From the NCBI GenBank assembly GCA_025362795.1, contig JANYFE010000077.1, forward strand, positions 1 through 64,000: a DNA stretch of 64,000 bases, written 5' to 3'. This DNA comes from Rhodobacterales bacterium (GTDB lineage: Bacteria; Pseudomonadota; Alphaproteobacteria; Rhodobacterales; Rhodobacteraceae). Shown here piece by piece: positions 26,067-34,443 of the stretch (positions are counted from its first letter, which is position 1; each line of letters starts with the position of its first letter). Below the pieces are notes generated by a model. It searched no databases. It saw nothing but the letters and a program-made list of their open reading frames with translations, and was not told the DNA's origin. The translations under genes and the position numbers were made by a program.

Positions 26067-26683
26067 GTAGCGACGGTTTAGCGAATTTTGCTAGTTTGAT
26101 GACGATCTTCGCTGCATTGGGAGGGGTCGGGGCCGCGTGGTTTGGCCTTTTTGCTTGGAAGGCCCAGTCGAAGTGGGATGTTGACACTCAAACAGCTCAA
26201 AGAATTCTTGTTTTGCTTTATAAGCACAAGGATGCGTTAGCAGGCGTGAGAAACCCGTTTGTATGGACGGGGGAGTCAGACGCAGCCATTGCAGGAAAAG
26301 AGGTGCCAGGTGATAAGTCAAGACTGCGCTTCTTTGAGACAGCGTCCGTTTATGAAAAGCGCTGGGAACGAGTTCGACTGATCAGAGCGGATCTTTATCC
26401 ACTAATCTTGGAGGGCCAAGCGATTTGGGAGAGGGAATTCATTGATCTCTTCAAACCAATTTGGAATCTTGAGAATGAGCTAGCCGGAATTGTCCGCAAC
26501 TATTTAGATGGGATGAATCCCGAAAATGATGAGGATACTCGCCGTGAGTATCGAAAAATCCGTTTGGGCAAGAGAGACGTACTCCATGACTCGCTGGCAG
26601 CAAGTGACCCTTTTAACTTGGACTACAACTGTGCATTGACCCCGGTCGAAGATTTCTTGCGGCGAAAGCTTGGCAGAAAATGA
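26063..26683 (+). CDS. AT-rich single-span membrane protein, operon gene 5
   Basis: A 206-residue protein with one N-terminal transmembrane helix (about 8-31, SLMTIFAALGGVGAAWFGLF) and a hydrophilic, aromatic-rich helical cytoplasmic part. No family was recognised. GTG start overlaps the AAA+ stop (GTGA), and the stop overlaps the next ATG (ATGA). Base composition stands out: by hand count 26161-26640 has 229 G+C in 480, about 48%, while a sample of the adjacent ATPase gene has 73%. It looks recently replaced or imported, yet it keeps the operon junctions intact. Confidence 0.7.
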   Translation: MSSDGLANFASLMTIFAALGGVGAAWFGLFAWKAQSKWDVDTQTAQRILVLLYKHKDALAGVRNPFVWTGESDAAIAGKEVPGDKSRLRFFETASVYEKRWERVRLIRADLYPLILEGQAIWEREFIDLFKPIWNLENELAGIVRNYLDGMNPENDEDTRREYRKIRLGKRDVLHDSLAASDPFNLDYNCALTPVEDFLRRKLGRK

Positions 26684-27033
26684 TCTCCGTCTCCCTGACC
26701 CTATCCAATTCTGTTCTGCCAATGCTCGTGCTCGTCGCGCTGACTGTCGGCCTGCCAATGCTGGCGGGGCAAACGCTGTCGCAGGGGCGGTTGGCTTTGG
26801 GGATGATGGCGACGGGGGTGGTCGTCTGGGGAGTGGGGGCGGGGTTGATGGCTTGGCTTTATACTCAGGTGAATGGCGGTTCTCTCGGTAGCATTTGCTC
26901 CTACCTCACCCGCTCCGCCATGATGGCGCTGCTGTGGGGGCCGGTGCTGGCGCTGGTGTGGTTGATGCGGGCGCAGGGGGTGGAGCGGAGGCGGGGGTTG
27001 TTGATGCGGGGTGGCGATGAAGCGGCTGATTGA
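26680..27033 (+). CDS. Small polytopic membrane protein, operon gene 6
   Basis: A 117-residue protein with about three hydrophobic segments: VLPMLVLVALTVGLPMLA, GMMATGVVVWGVGAGLMAWL and MMALLWGPVLALVWLM. A basic C-terminal tail (RAQGVERRRG) should face the cytoplasm. ATG overlaps the previous stop, and the 3' end overlaps gene 7 by 17 bp. No family was recognised; a membrane partner of the ATPase is inferred from context only. Confidence 0.6.
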   Translation: MISVSLTLSNSVLPMLVLVALTVGLPMLAGQTLSQGRLALGMMATGVVVWGVGAGLMAWLYTQVNGGSLGSICSYLTRSAMMALLWGPVLALVWLMRAQGVERRRGLLMRGGDEAAD

Positions 27034-28378
27034 GAAGGGGCTGATGTTTGGCAACCTGATCGAGGTGTCCTCACCTGCGCTGGTCGAGCGGTATAATCGG
27101 GCGATGAAGGCGCTTTGTGGCAAGACGACCGCGCTGACGGATTTCCACATCGACCTGGCGGGGTTTTCGCCGGAGGTCGGGGATGAGTTGGGGGATGACC
27201 TGTACTTGAATCCCAATGGCTGCAACCGGCAGTTCATCTTGCTGACGACGGCACAGAAGAATGCACCACTGCTCAACATGGTGTTCTCAACTTCGCGGGG
27301 GATGCTGCGGGCGTTCATCGAGGCGAACGAGGCGCAGTTGTTTGCGCTGACGGCGCGGGATGCGGTGATGGGGGCGCTGCAAAGCTCGGTTTATGAGATT
27401 GGCTCCCCGGAAAGGCTGATGGACCTGCGGCAGGTGACGGTCGAGGCGGATACGACGGGCGGGCATGTGGCGGCGGCGGGGCAGCTGGGCGCGCTGATCG
27501 AGCGGTTCAGGACGGAACCGGACGGTTGGCGCGACGATGTGCTGATCGCGGGGATGATCGAGCTTGCGAAAAAGACCGGCGATGTGACGCGGGTGCCGAT
27601 TTCTTTGAACCCGATGAGTTTCGCACAGGGGAGTTTCTGGACCTCGTTGTTTGGCGGGATTTACCTGTTTCGCGATGTGAAGTTTCCGGGGCTGATTTCG
27701 AGCGGGCCGCGCGACAAGGTCGGGGTGGTGCCGATCTCGCCGGTGTTCGACCTTTCGCAGCGTAATGAACTGGCGGACTGGCTGGACCGCAATGGGCTGG
27801 TGGAGCCGATCGTCAAGGCGCGTGGGATGGATGCGGCGGCGGTGATCCGGCAGAAGATGGACTTTATCCTCGTCGATGCGGCGGACCGGCTGAACATCGA
27901 CATTGGCGATGCACGGCGAACGGAACTGCGCAAAGTGGCCTATACGCTGGGCGATACGCTGCCGGAGGAGTTTCAGGGGCTGGGGGCGTTGTTGAGGTGG
28001 GTGGAAAGTGCGGGGGAGTGGCCGAAGATCACATCGGAGCATCCGGCGTATTTCTATTCGCTGCGGGCGGCACCGGGGCCGCAGAAGGATTTGGTGAACA
28101 TGCTGCTGGCAGAGTTGTCGCCAATGGATGTGCGGCAGATGTTCATTGTGCATAAGGAACTGTTTTACCGCACTTATCAGGGCTGGTCAGACCGCAAGCG
28201 GCAATATGTGGCGGATTTTCTGGCGCGGGAATACAAGGTGGACGAACAAGGCGTCCGGGAAAGCCTGTTTGGTACAGAACCGGGGATGGACGCAAGGGGG
28301 CGACCCACGCCAGAACCGGCCCGTGATCTTGGCGCGGTGGTCGGGCCGTGGGGCGCTGTGGACAGGAGCAAGCGATGA
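27017..28378 (+). CDS. Unknown 453-residue protein, operon gene 7
   Basis: A soluble 453-residue protein beginning MKRLIEKGLMFGNLIEV. Distinctive runs are TALTDFHIDLAGFSPEVGDEL, DDLYLNPNGCNRQFILLTTAQ and EANEAQLFALTARDAV. I recognise this as a conserved uncharacterised protein of Rhodobacterales but know no function. The last 40 residues are proline/glycine-rich and probably disordered. An in-frame GTG six bases earlier (27011) is the alternative start. ATGA overlap joins it to gene 8. Confidence 0.65.
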   Translation: MKRLIEKGLMFGNLIEVSSPALVERYNRAMKALCGKTTALTDFHIDLAGFSPEVGDELGDDLYLNPNGCNRQFILLTTAQKNAPLLNMVFSTSRGMLRAFIEANEAQLFALTARDAVMGALQSSVYEIGSPERLMDLRQVTVEADTTGGHVAAAGQLGALIERFRTEPDGWRDDVLIAGMIELAKKTGDVTRVPISLNPMSFAQGSFWTSLFGGIYLFRDVKFPGLISSGPRDKVGVVPISPVFDLSQRNELADWLDRNGLVEPIVKARGMDAAAVIRQKMDFILVDAADRLNIDIGDARRTELRKVAYTLGDTLPEEFQGLGALLRWVESAGEWPKITSEHPAYFYSLRAAPGPQKDLVNMLLAELSPMDVRQMFIVHKELFYRTYQGWSDRKRQYVADFLAREYKVDEQGVRESLFGTEPGMDARGRPTPEPARDLGAVVGPWGAVDRSKR

Positions 28379-28641
28379 TCGCGATTATCCGGCTGGTTTT
28401 CTTTGGGTTCATCGGGTTGACGGTGGTCTACTGGCTGGTCGCGCTTTATTCCCGATCGGAACGGCGTGAGAAGCTTGAAAAGGAATTCGATGCGGGCGGT
28501 GTTGAAGGGGTCAGGGATGACTATATCAAGGCCGGGCTCGATCACTACGAACATGGGTTAAGGCGTAAGCTGATCGTGCTGGTCTATATCATTCCGGCAC
28601 TGGTGGTGATCGCCACGGTGTATTTCGTCGATTATCAATAG
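28375..28641 (+). CDS. Small two-helix membrane protein, operon gene 8
   Basis: An 88-residue protein with two transmembrane helices, near residues 2-24 (IIRLVFFGFIGLTVVYWLV) and 65-86 (LIVLVYIIPALVVIATVYF). They flank a charged loop (RSERREKLEKEFDAGG) expected in the cytoplasm. ATG overlaps the gene 7 stop. Followed after 9 bp by the DUF1523 gene. Unknown function. Confidence 0.6.
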   Translation: MIAIIRLVFFGFIGLTVVYWLVALYSRSERREKLEKEFDAGGVEGVRDDYIKAGLDHYEHGLRRKLIVLVYIIPALVVIATVYFVDYQ

Positions 28642-28650
28642 GGGCATGGC

Positions 28651-29289
28651 ATGCAGAAAATGAAATGGGCGGTCTGGATTGTGGTGATCCTGTTCGTGGC
28701 AGCCTTTCTGCACTACGAACTGCCCCGCCATGATATTGTGCGGATCACCAACACTTACAATCGGCTGACGACCGTAGGTAGTGAGAATTCCTGGGCCTAT
28801 GCCTCGCCCGATACCGGCACCGCGGAATCCACGGTGACGCGGGACATTCGGTTCATTGAAGCGGTGTTTCCCGACAATTCGGTGATTGTTTATCGCAACG
28901 AGGATACCGGCTGGGTCTGGCCGCCGTATTTCAAATACGACTCGTCGAACTTGCAGGCGGTGGCGGGCAACCTAAAATCGACCGAAGCGGCGCCAAAGTG
29001 GGTGTCGGTGACCCACTATGGCTGGCGGTTCCCATTCCTGTCGATCTATCCGAATGCGGTGTCGATCAAGGAAGTGGCCGGACCGAATGCGACGATCATC
29101 CCATATGTCACCATCGTTGTTCTGGCGGCGCTGGCCCTCCTTTTGTTCATGGTGCGGCGGATGTGGTTGCAATTTTGGGAACGCATGGTGGACCCTGCCA
29201 TCGCCAATGCAGAAGAGGCACAGGACCGGGTGAAGGGGTTCTTTGGCCGGATCGGGGCGTGGTTCGCGACCTGGCGGCGAAAGTCGTAG
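28651..29289 (+). CDS. DUF1523-family membrane protein, operon gene 9
   Basis: A 212-residue protein matching the DUF1523 pattern: N-terminal transmembrane helix, the conserved runs HYELPRHDIVRITNTYNR, VYRNEDTGWVWPPYFKYD and VTHYGWRFPFLSIYPNA, then a C-terminal transmembrane helix (YVTIVVLAALALLLFMVRR) and a basic tail. The roughly 130-residue central region should be periplasmic. DUF1523 has no known activity. It is the last gene of the nine-gene operon and converges on pheT, 54 bp away. Confidence 0.8.
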   Translation: MQKMKWAVWIVVILFVAAFLHYELPRHDIVRITNTYNRLTTVGSENSWAYASPDTGTAESTVTRDIRFIEAVFPDNSVIVYRNEDTGWVWPPYFKYDSSNLQAVAGNLKSTEAAPKWVSVTHYGWRFPFLSIYPNAVSIKEVAGPNATIIPYVTIVVLAALALLLFMVRRMWLQFWERMVDPAIANAEEAQDRVKGFFGRIGAWFATWRRKS

Positions 29290-29343
29290 GCACGCCAAAA
29301 GCGCCTCTGGCGGCGATATCTGCACCAAATTGATGGACGCAGC

Positions 29344-31761
29344 TCAGGTGCGCAAGGTGCCGCCGGTGGCTTTGCTGACCTTTTCGACGATCTTGGCTGC
29401 GACCGCTTCGATATCTGCATCGGTCAGAGTCTTGTCGGTGGGTTGCAGGCGGACGGTCAGGGCGAGGCTTTTCTTGCCAGCACCCATTTGCGCCTCTGCC
29501 TTGTCGCCGGTGAACTGATCGAAGACTTTCACGCTTTCGATCAGGGTCTTGTCGGCGCCCATCGCGGCGTTGACGGCGGTCAGGGCTTCGACCGATTTGT
29601 CCATCACGAAGGCGAAGTCGCGGTCGACGGCTTGCAGGTCTGACAGGGTCAGCGCGGGCCGAGTCGGGGTTTTGACCTTGGGCAGGGGAACGTTTGCGAC
29701 GAGGATGGTGAAGGCCATTGCGGGGCCTTTGACGTTCATTTCATTCAGTATTTTCGGGTGAACCTCGCCGAAGGTGGCCATGATGTTGGGGCCAAGGCCG
29801 ATGTTGCCGGAACGGCCGGGGTGGAACCATGCGGCGGTTTTGCGGGTGATCTGGGTGCGGCTGGGCGCCCCGATCGCGGCAAGAACGGCCTCGGCATCGG
29901 CTTTTGCGTCGAAAACGTCGAGCGGTCGGCGGGTCGAATGCGGGTCGCGCGGTGCAGCGGCACCGATCAAAAGGCCAGCGGCCTGCAGGTGTTGCTCGCC
30001 GGGTTCGCCGCCGTGGAAGGCCGGGCCGACTTCGAACAGGGCCATGTCGGCGAAGCCACGCGCCTGGTTGCGAGCCGCCGCGCGTAGAAGGCCGGGCAGC
30101 AGGTCGGGGCGCAGGTGGGTCAACTCTGTCGAGATCGGGTTGTCGATTTGCACGGCATCGGTGCCGCCGCCGAACAGGGTGGCAGCGGTGTTGTCGATGA
30201 AACTGTAGGTGACGCATTCGTTGTAGCCCAAGGCCGCCAGCGTGCGGCGGGCTGTGCGTTCGCGGGTCTGTATCGGCGTCAGGATAGGTTTCGGGACGCC
30301 GGGTTGACCGCGTCTGAGGGGCGTGCCCTGCAGTTTGGTCAGGCTGGCAACACGCGCGATTTCTTCGATCAGGTCAGCTTCACCAAGCACGTCCGGCCGC
30401 CAACTTGGGGCGGTTGCCATGTTGCCGTTCAGCGTGAAACCAAGCTGTTCCAGCGTCTTGCGCTGTTCAACCTCGGGGATGTCCATGCCAACGAGGCTGA
30501 CCACACGGGCCGTGTCGAGGCGGTAGGCGCGGGTCGTGTCAGGGGCTTGACCGTCTTGTACGATGGCACTGGCATCGCCACCGCAAAGGTCGAGTATCAT
30601 CTGGGTGGCAAGATCTAGGCCGGGCAGCGTGAAGGCGGGATCGACACCGCGTTCGAACCGGTAACGGGCGTCGGAGTTGATTTTCAGTGCGCGACCTGTA
30701 GTGGCGATGGTGATCGCATCCCAGAAGGCGGATTCAAGAAAAACCTCGGTGGTGTCGGGGGTGCAACCCGAGGCATCACCCCCTATGATTCCGGCAAGGG
30801 ATTCAGGGCCGGTGTCGTCAGAAATCAGCATGTCGCCGGGGCGGACGGTATAGGTCTTGCCATCAAGGGCCAAAAACGCCTCGCCACCCGTCGCGGCGTG
30901 GATGCGCAGGTCGCCTTTGACTTTGGTGGCGTCAAAGACATGCAAAGGGCGGTTCAGGCCATAAGTGAAGTAGTTGGTGATATCAACGAGCGCCGAAATC
31001 GGGCGCAGGCCGATGGCCTTGAGGCGGTCTTGCAACCAGTTTGGCGAAGGACGGTTGGTTACGCCGCGAATGGTGCGCCCGGCGAAATGGGGGCAACCTT
31101 TCGCTTTCAGATCGGGCGCGATGTGGACATTGATCTTGCTGGTGAATTTGGCAGAGATTTGGGGAACAGGCAGCGCTTTCAGCGTGCCAAGGCCACGGGC
31201 AGCAAGGTCGCGGGCGATCCCGCGAATGCCCAACGCGTCGGGGCGGTTGGGGGTGACCTTGATGTGGATCATCGGGTCGTTCAGCCCACGATAGTCGATG
31301 AACCGCTGACCTAAAGGCGCGTCTGCCGGCAGATCAATGATGCCGTCGTGGTTGTCAGACAGCATGAGTTCGCGTTCTGAACATAGCATGCCGTTCGATT
31401 CGACGCCGCGGATGACGCCGGGTTTCAGATCGACGCCGGTGCCCGGAACATGGGTGCCAACTGGGGCAAAGACGCCGATCAGGCCGGTGCGGGCGTTGGG
31501 GGCGCCGCAGACGACCTGAACCTCTTGCATTGCGGTGCCGGGACCACCCGGATAAGTGGCGACACGGCACAGGCGCAGGCGGTCGGCATTGGGGTGCGGC
31601 ACAGCCTCGATCACCTGGCAGATGCGGAAGGAGCCCAGTTTTTCGGCGGGGTTATCAACCTCTTCCACCTCCAGCCCCAGATCGGTAAGGGCGTAGAGGA
31701 TGTCTTCCAGCGGGGCCGGGGTATCTAGGTGATCTTTCAGCCAGGATAGGGTGAGTTTCAT
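29344..31761 (-). CDS. pheT: Phenylalanyl-tRNA synthetase beta subunit
   Basis: An 805-residue PheT. It has the N-terminal tRNA-binding domain (about 40-150), the B3/B4 editing region, B5, the core fold, and the C-terminal anticodon-binding FDX-ACB domain (AVDRDFAFVMDK to KSLALTVRLQP). All regions are present and length is normal. It lies 396 bp downstream of pheS on the same strand, further apart than usual for pheST. The gap carries a small ORF on the opposite strand. Confidence 0.97.
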   Translation of the reverse strand: MKLTLSWLKDHLDTPAPLEDILYALTDLGLEVEEVDNPAEKLGSFRICQVIEAVPHPNADRLRLCRVATYPGGPGTAMQEVQVVCGAPNARTGLIGVFAPVGTHVPGTGVDLKPGVIRGVESNGMLCSERELMLSDNHDGIIDLPADAPLGQRFIDYRGLNDPMIHIKVTPNRPDALGIRGIARDLAARGLGTLKALPVPQISAKFTSKINVHIAPDLKAKGCPHFAGRTIRGVTNRPSPNWLQDRLKAIGLRPISALVDITNYFTYGLNRPLHVFDATKVKGDLRIHAATGGEAFLALDGKTYTVRPGDMLISDDTGPESLAGIIGGDASGCTPDTTEVFLESAFWDAITIATTGRALKINSDARYRFERGVDPAFTLPGLDLATQMILDLCGGDASAIVQDGQAPDTTRAYRLDTARVVSLVGMDIPEVEQRKTLEQLGFTLNGNMATAPSWRPDVLGEADLIEEIARVASLTKLQGTPLRRGQPGVPKPILTPIQTRERTARRTLAALGYNECVTYSFIDNTAATLFGGGTDAVQIDNPISTELTHLRPDLLPGLLRAAARNQARGFADMALFEVGPAFHGGEPGEQHLQAAGLLIGAAAPRDPHSTRRPLDVFDAKADAEAVLAAIGAPSRTQITRKTAAWFHPGRSGNIGLGPNIMATFGEVHPKILNEMNVKGPAMAFTILVANVPLPKVKTPTRPALTLSDLQAVDRDFAFVMDKSVEALTAVNAAMGADKTLIESVKVFDQFTGDKAEAQMGAGKKSLALTVRLQPTDKTLTDADIEAVAAKIVEKVSKATGGTLRT

Positions 31762-32157
31762 GGTTTGCCCGCTTGAGATGGTCCGATCGGGGCTTAACGC
31801 ATGGGGCGGAAAAGGGGAAGCGGTGTGGCGGTGGTTTCCGGGGTGGAAACGAGTTGTCGCTGCGGAGGAAGTGTTAACGCCACAATTCGCCCCGGATGCG
31901 GGTGTAGAAGCGCCGGATGGACCCGATGATGATCATTCCCAAAGACCGCAAGAAAACCAAACCGCTGCGGCTAGTTTTGCTGCTGGGGCTCACGGTGTTG
32001 TTGTTCTTGCTGATCCTGAACCGCTACGGCGCGATGGCGGCGGTGCTGCTGGCGCACGGCTAGACTCGTCAGGGTCGCGTCGATTTTCTTTGTTTTTTGA
32101 GGGGCAAATTTTTTTCGCTCGGCTATGTGATCTTTTGGGTGACTTTTCGACCAGCAA
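31762..32157. other. 396-bp gap between pheS and pheT
   Basis: pheS and pheT are usually adjacent. Here the gap holds a 48-codon plus-strand ORF (31917-32063) and little else. The AT-rich segment TTTTCTTTGTTTTTTGAGG at about 32085-32102 lies behind that ORF. Confidence 0.6.
31917..32063 (+). CDS. 48-residue single-span membrane protein between pheS and pheT
   Basis: A short plus-strand ORF: MDPMMIIPKDRKKTKPLR, then a 22-residue hydrophobic helix (LVLLLGLTVLLFLLILNRYG) and AMAAVLLAHG before TAG. The positively charged N-terminus ahead of the helix is a sensible inside-out topology. It is antiparallel to both pheS and pheT and sits in an otherwise unexplained gap. No clear ribosome site was seen, and ATG codons at 31926 and 31929 are alternatives. 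Coding status is plausible rather than certain. Confidence 0.5.
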   Translation: MDPMMIIPKDRKKTKPLRLVLLLGLTVLLFLLILNRYGAMAAVLLAHG

Positions 32158-33240
32158 TTAAGAACTCAAGCCGCCCGCGAGATCCGGCATATCCAGCGCC
32201 GCGAACCCGTAGTGCCGCAGCCAGCGCAGGTCTGATTCAAAGAACGCCCGCAAATCCGGGATGCCGTATTTCAGCATGGCGATGCGGTCGATGCCCATGC
32301 CGAAGGCGAAGCCTTGCCATTGGGTCGGATCGACGCCGGCGGCGGTCAGGACTTTGGGGTGGACCATGCCGCTGCCAAGGATCTCCATCCATTTGTCGCC
32401 CTGACCGATTTTCAACTGGCCGCCTGCCCAGGAGCAGCGGATGTCGACCTCTGCTGACGGTTCGGTGAAGGGGAAATGTGACGCGCGGAACCGCAACTCG
32501 ACCGAAGGCACTTCGAAAAAGGCGCGGCAGAATTCCTCCAGCGTCCATTTCAGGTTGGCCATGCTGATGTCGCGGTCGATGGCGAGGCCTTCGACCTGAT
32601 GGAACATCGGGGTGTGGGTCTGGTCCATGTCCATGCGGTAGACGCGGCCAGGTGCTATGACGCGGATCGGGGTACCTTGTTCGGTCATTGCACGGATTTG
32701 CACCGGAGAGGTATGGGTGCGCAGAACGTGGGGCGGGCGGGTGTCGCCTTCGGCGCGGTGCATGAAGAACGTATCATGTTCCTGCCGGGCGGGGTGTTCA
32801 GGTGGAATGTTCAACGCGTCGAAATTGTACCAGTCGCTTTCGACTTGCGGGCCTTCGGCGACGGCAAAGCCCATGTCGGCGAAGATGGCCGTCAGTTCCT
32901 CCATCACCTGAGACACCGGATGGATCGTGCCGATGCGCCGTGGGCGGGCGGGCAAAGTGACATCCAGCCATTCCGTGCGCAGGCGTTCGTTGAGGGCAGC
33001 ATCGGCAAGGCCGGCTTTCCGGCCCCGCAGAGCGGCGTCGATTTCGTCCTTGAGGGCGTTCAGCATGGCGCCGGCGGCACGGCGCTGATCCGGGTCCATC
33101 TTGCCAAGGCTGGCCATCTGGGCCGAAATCTCGCCCTTCTTGCCAAGCGCCGCGACACGCACCTCTTCCAGCGCAGACTCGTCCGCGGCGTTCGCCACGG
33201 CGGTCAGATATTTGGCTTTCAGTGTGTCTAGCCCGTCCAT
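32158..33240 (-). CDS. pheS: Phenylalanyl-tRNA synthetase alpha subunit
   Basis: A 360-residue PheS, the catalytic class II subunit. Motif 2 region ([14 protein letters not shown]), [10 protein letters not shown] and motif 3 ([15 protein letters not shown]) are visible. The N-terminus is the usual coiled coil. Start at 33240 has a textbook ribosome site (AAGGAGG) and [11 protein letters not shown] as the first residues; an earlier in-frame ATG would add an unlikely 18 residues. It follows rpmI-rplT on the same strand after a strong terminator. Confidence 0.97.
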   Translation of the reverse strand: MDGLDTLKAKYLTAVANAADESALEEVRVAALGKKGEISAQMASLGKMDPDQRRAAGAMLNALKDEIDAALRGRKAGLADAALNERLRTEWLDVTLPARPRRIGTIHPVSQVMEELTAIFADMGFAVAEGPQVESDWYNFDALNIPPEHPARQEHDTFFMHRAEGDTRPPHVLRTHTSPVQIRAMTEQGTPIRVIAPGRVYRMDMDQTHTPMFHQVEGLAIDRDISMANLKWTLEEFCRAFFEVPSVELRFRASHFPFTEPSAEVDIRCSWAGGQLKIGQGDKWMEILGSGMVHPKVLTAAGVDPTQWQGFAFGMGIDRIAMLKYGIPDLRAFFESDLRWLRHYGFAALDMPDLAGGLSS

Positions 33241-33430
33241 GCGCGCCTCCTTGGGATGCGCGATGGTGCTAGCCGTAGCGGCATGCGGATGCAAGTGGCG
33301 CGGCGGGGGCGGCGCACCAATCCCGCCCTCAGCGCCGTGCGGAGTTGCGTTCAGGGCATCATCGCGGCGCAGGCAGGTGACACAGCGACGCGGACAGTTT
33401 CACCCGGGCAGGTTTGCAAAGGCGCACTAC

Positions 33431-33459
33431 AAAAGAAACAGCCCCGCCGAAGCAGGGCT
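33431..33459 (-). terminator. Rho-independent terminator after rplT
   Basis: On the minus strand AGCCCTGC-TTCG-GCGGGGCT forms an eight-pair stem with a stable TTCG tetraloop, followed by GTTTCTTTT. It lies 24 bases beyond the rplT stop and should separate rpmI-rplT from pheS transcription, fully or as an attenuator. Confidence 0.75.
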
Positions 33460-33482
33460 ATTTGCCAGAGGTTGTTAGTCGA

Positions 33483-33854
33483 TCAGGCCGCAGCGGGCAG
33501 TGCGGCTTTCGCCTGTGCGGCGATCAGGTTGAACGCCTCAGGCTCGTGCACAGCGAGGTCAGCCAAAACCTTGCGGTCTACTTCGATGCCAGCCAATGCC
33601 AGACCGTTGATCAGGCGCGAGTACGTGAAAGCGGGGTCGTACAGGCGCACGGCGGCGTTGATACGCGCGATCCACAGCGCCCGGAAGTTGCGCTTGCGGG
33701 TCTTGCGGTCGCGGGTCGCGTACTGCTGCGCCTTGTCGACGGCCTGCGTGGCGGTTTTGAAGTTGGTCGAGCGGGCGGCATAATAGCCTGCCGCTTTGGC
33801 GATCACCTTGCGGTGGCGGGCGTGTGTGACAACGCCGGATTTGACGCGGGACAT
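33483..33854 (-). CDS. rplT: 50S ribosomal protein L20
   Basis: A 123-residue L20 that binds 23S rRNA early in assembly. The typical basic N-terminus ([18 protein letters not shown]) and the run [19 protein letters not shown] are clear. It is 11 bases downstream of rpmI, forming the usual rpmI-rplT pair. infC is not adjacent in this genome. Confidence 0.98.
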   Translation of the reverse strand: MSRVKSGVVTHARHRKVIAKAAGYYAARSTNFKTATQAVDKAQQYATRDRKTRKRNFRALWIARINAAVRLYDPAFTYSRLINGLALAGIEVDRKVLADLAVHEPEAFNLIAAQAKAALPAAA

Positions 33855-33865
33855 GTGGTTTCTCC

Positions 33866-34066
33866 TTACCGGTCGTAGGGCATGTATTTCTTGACGATTT
33901 TCGCATCGGACGGGCTGAGGATCATGGTCCCCGAAGCGTCACGAATGAATTTCGTCGAGCGTTTGATCATGCCGTGGCGCTTGCCGGCGACGCCGGCCTT
34001 CACACGACCGGAGGCTGTGAAGCTGAAGCGCTTCTTGGCCGCCGACTTGGTCTTCATCTTGGGCAT
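33866..34066 (-). CDS. rpmI: 50S ribosomal protein L35
   Basis: A 66-residue L35 beginning [14 protein letters not shown], with the family run [14 protein letters not shown] and the end KKYMPYDR. Length and sequence are standard. The ATG at 34066 follows a normal ribosome site; a longer open frame upstream has no support. First gene of the rpmI-rplT pair. Confidence 0.98.
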   Translation of the reverse strand: MPKMKTKSAAKKRFSFTASGRVKAGVAGKRHGMIKRSTKFIRDASGTMILSPSDAKIVKKYMPYDR

Positions 34067-34190
34067 TTCGATCTCCGTCGTTGCAGGCACGACTCGGCAT
34101 GCCAAGTGGGCCGGCCGTGCGGGGTATTCCAAGCGGTGGCGTATAGGGGGGGCAGGGCAGCGGCGCAAGGGGGTAATGCCGGGTTTTGGT

Positions 34191-34415
34191 CTAATGGATG
34201 TAGCGGCCCAGCACCCGAAAGAACACATCGGGAATTTCAGCGAAAGAATAGCCACGGGCGTGGTTGGTCAGCGCCACGATGATCAGAACGCCGCCTATCA
34301 GCACCAGAATGGCACCGCCGCGCGGCGGCCGGCCTTCGACGAAGGCCGAGAGCAGAGAGGGGATGGCCAGAACGCAGGCCACGATGCCTATCACAAGGTA
34401 AAGATCGGTATCCAT
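34191..34415 (-). CDS. Small two-helix membrane protein downstream of pyk
   Basis: A 74-residue protein with two hydrophobic helices ([20 protein letters not shown] and [19 protein letters not shown]) joined by a short basic loop (EGRPPRGG). The C-terminus (FRVLGRYIH) is polar. It follows pyk by 28 bp on the same strand and has a purine-rich ribosome site (GAAGGG region), so it is probably co-transcribed with pyk. Similar short proteins follow pyk in relatives as far as I recall; the function is unknown. Confidence 0.75.
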   Translation of the reverse strand: MDTDLYLVIGIVACVLAIPSLLSAFVEGRPPRGGAILVLIGGVLIIVALTNHARGYSFAEIPDVFFRVLGRYIH

Positions 34416-34443
34416 GTCGACCCCTTCAAATCAGTTGAAGGGA

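Noticed and set aside
21702-29289. Nine-gene operon as a phage-defence or tellurite-resistance island
   Set aside because: No nuclease, toxin, recombinase, tRNA flank or Ter-family signature was found; only a weak TelA-like helical pattern exists in gene 1.
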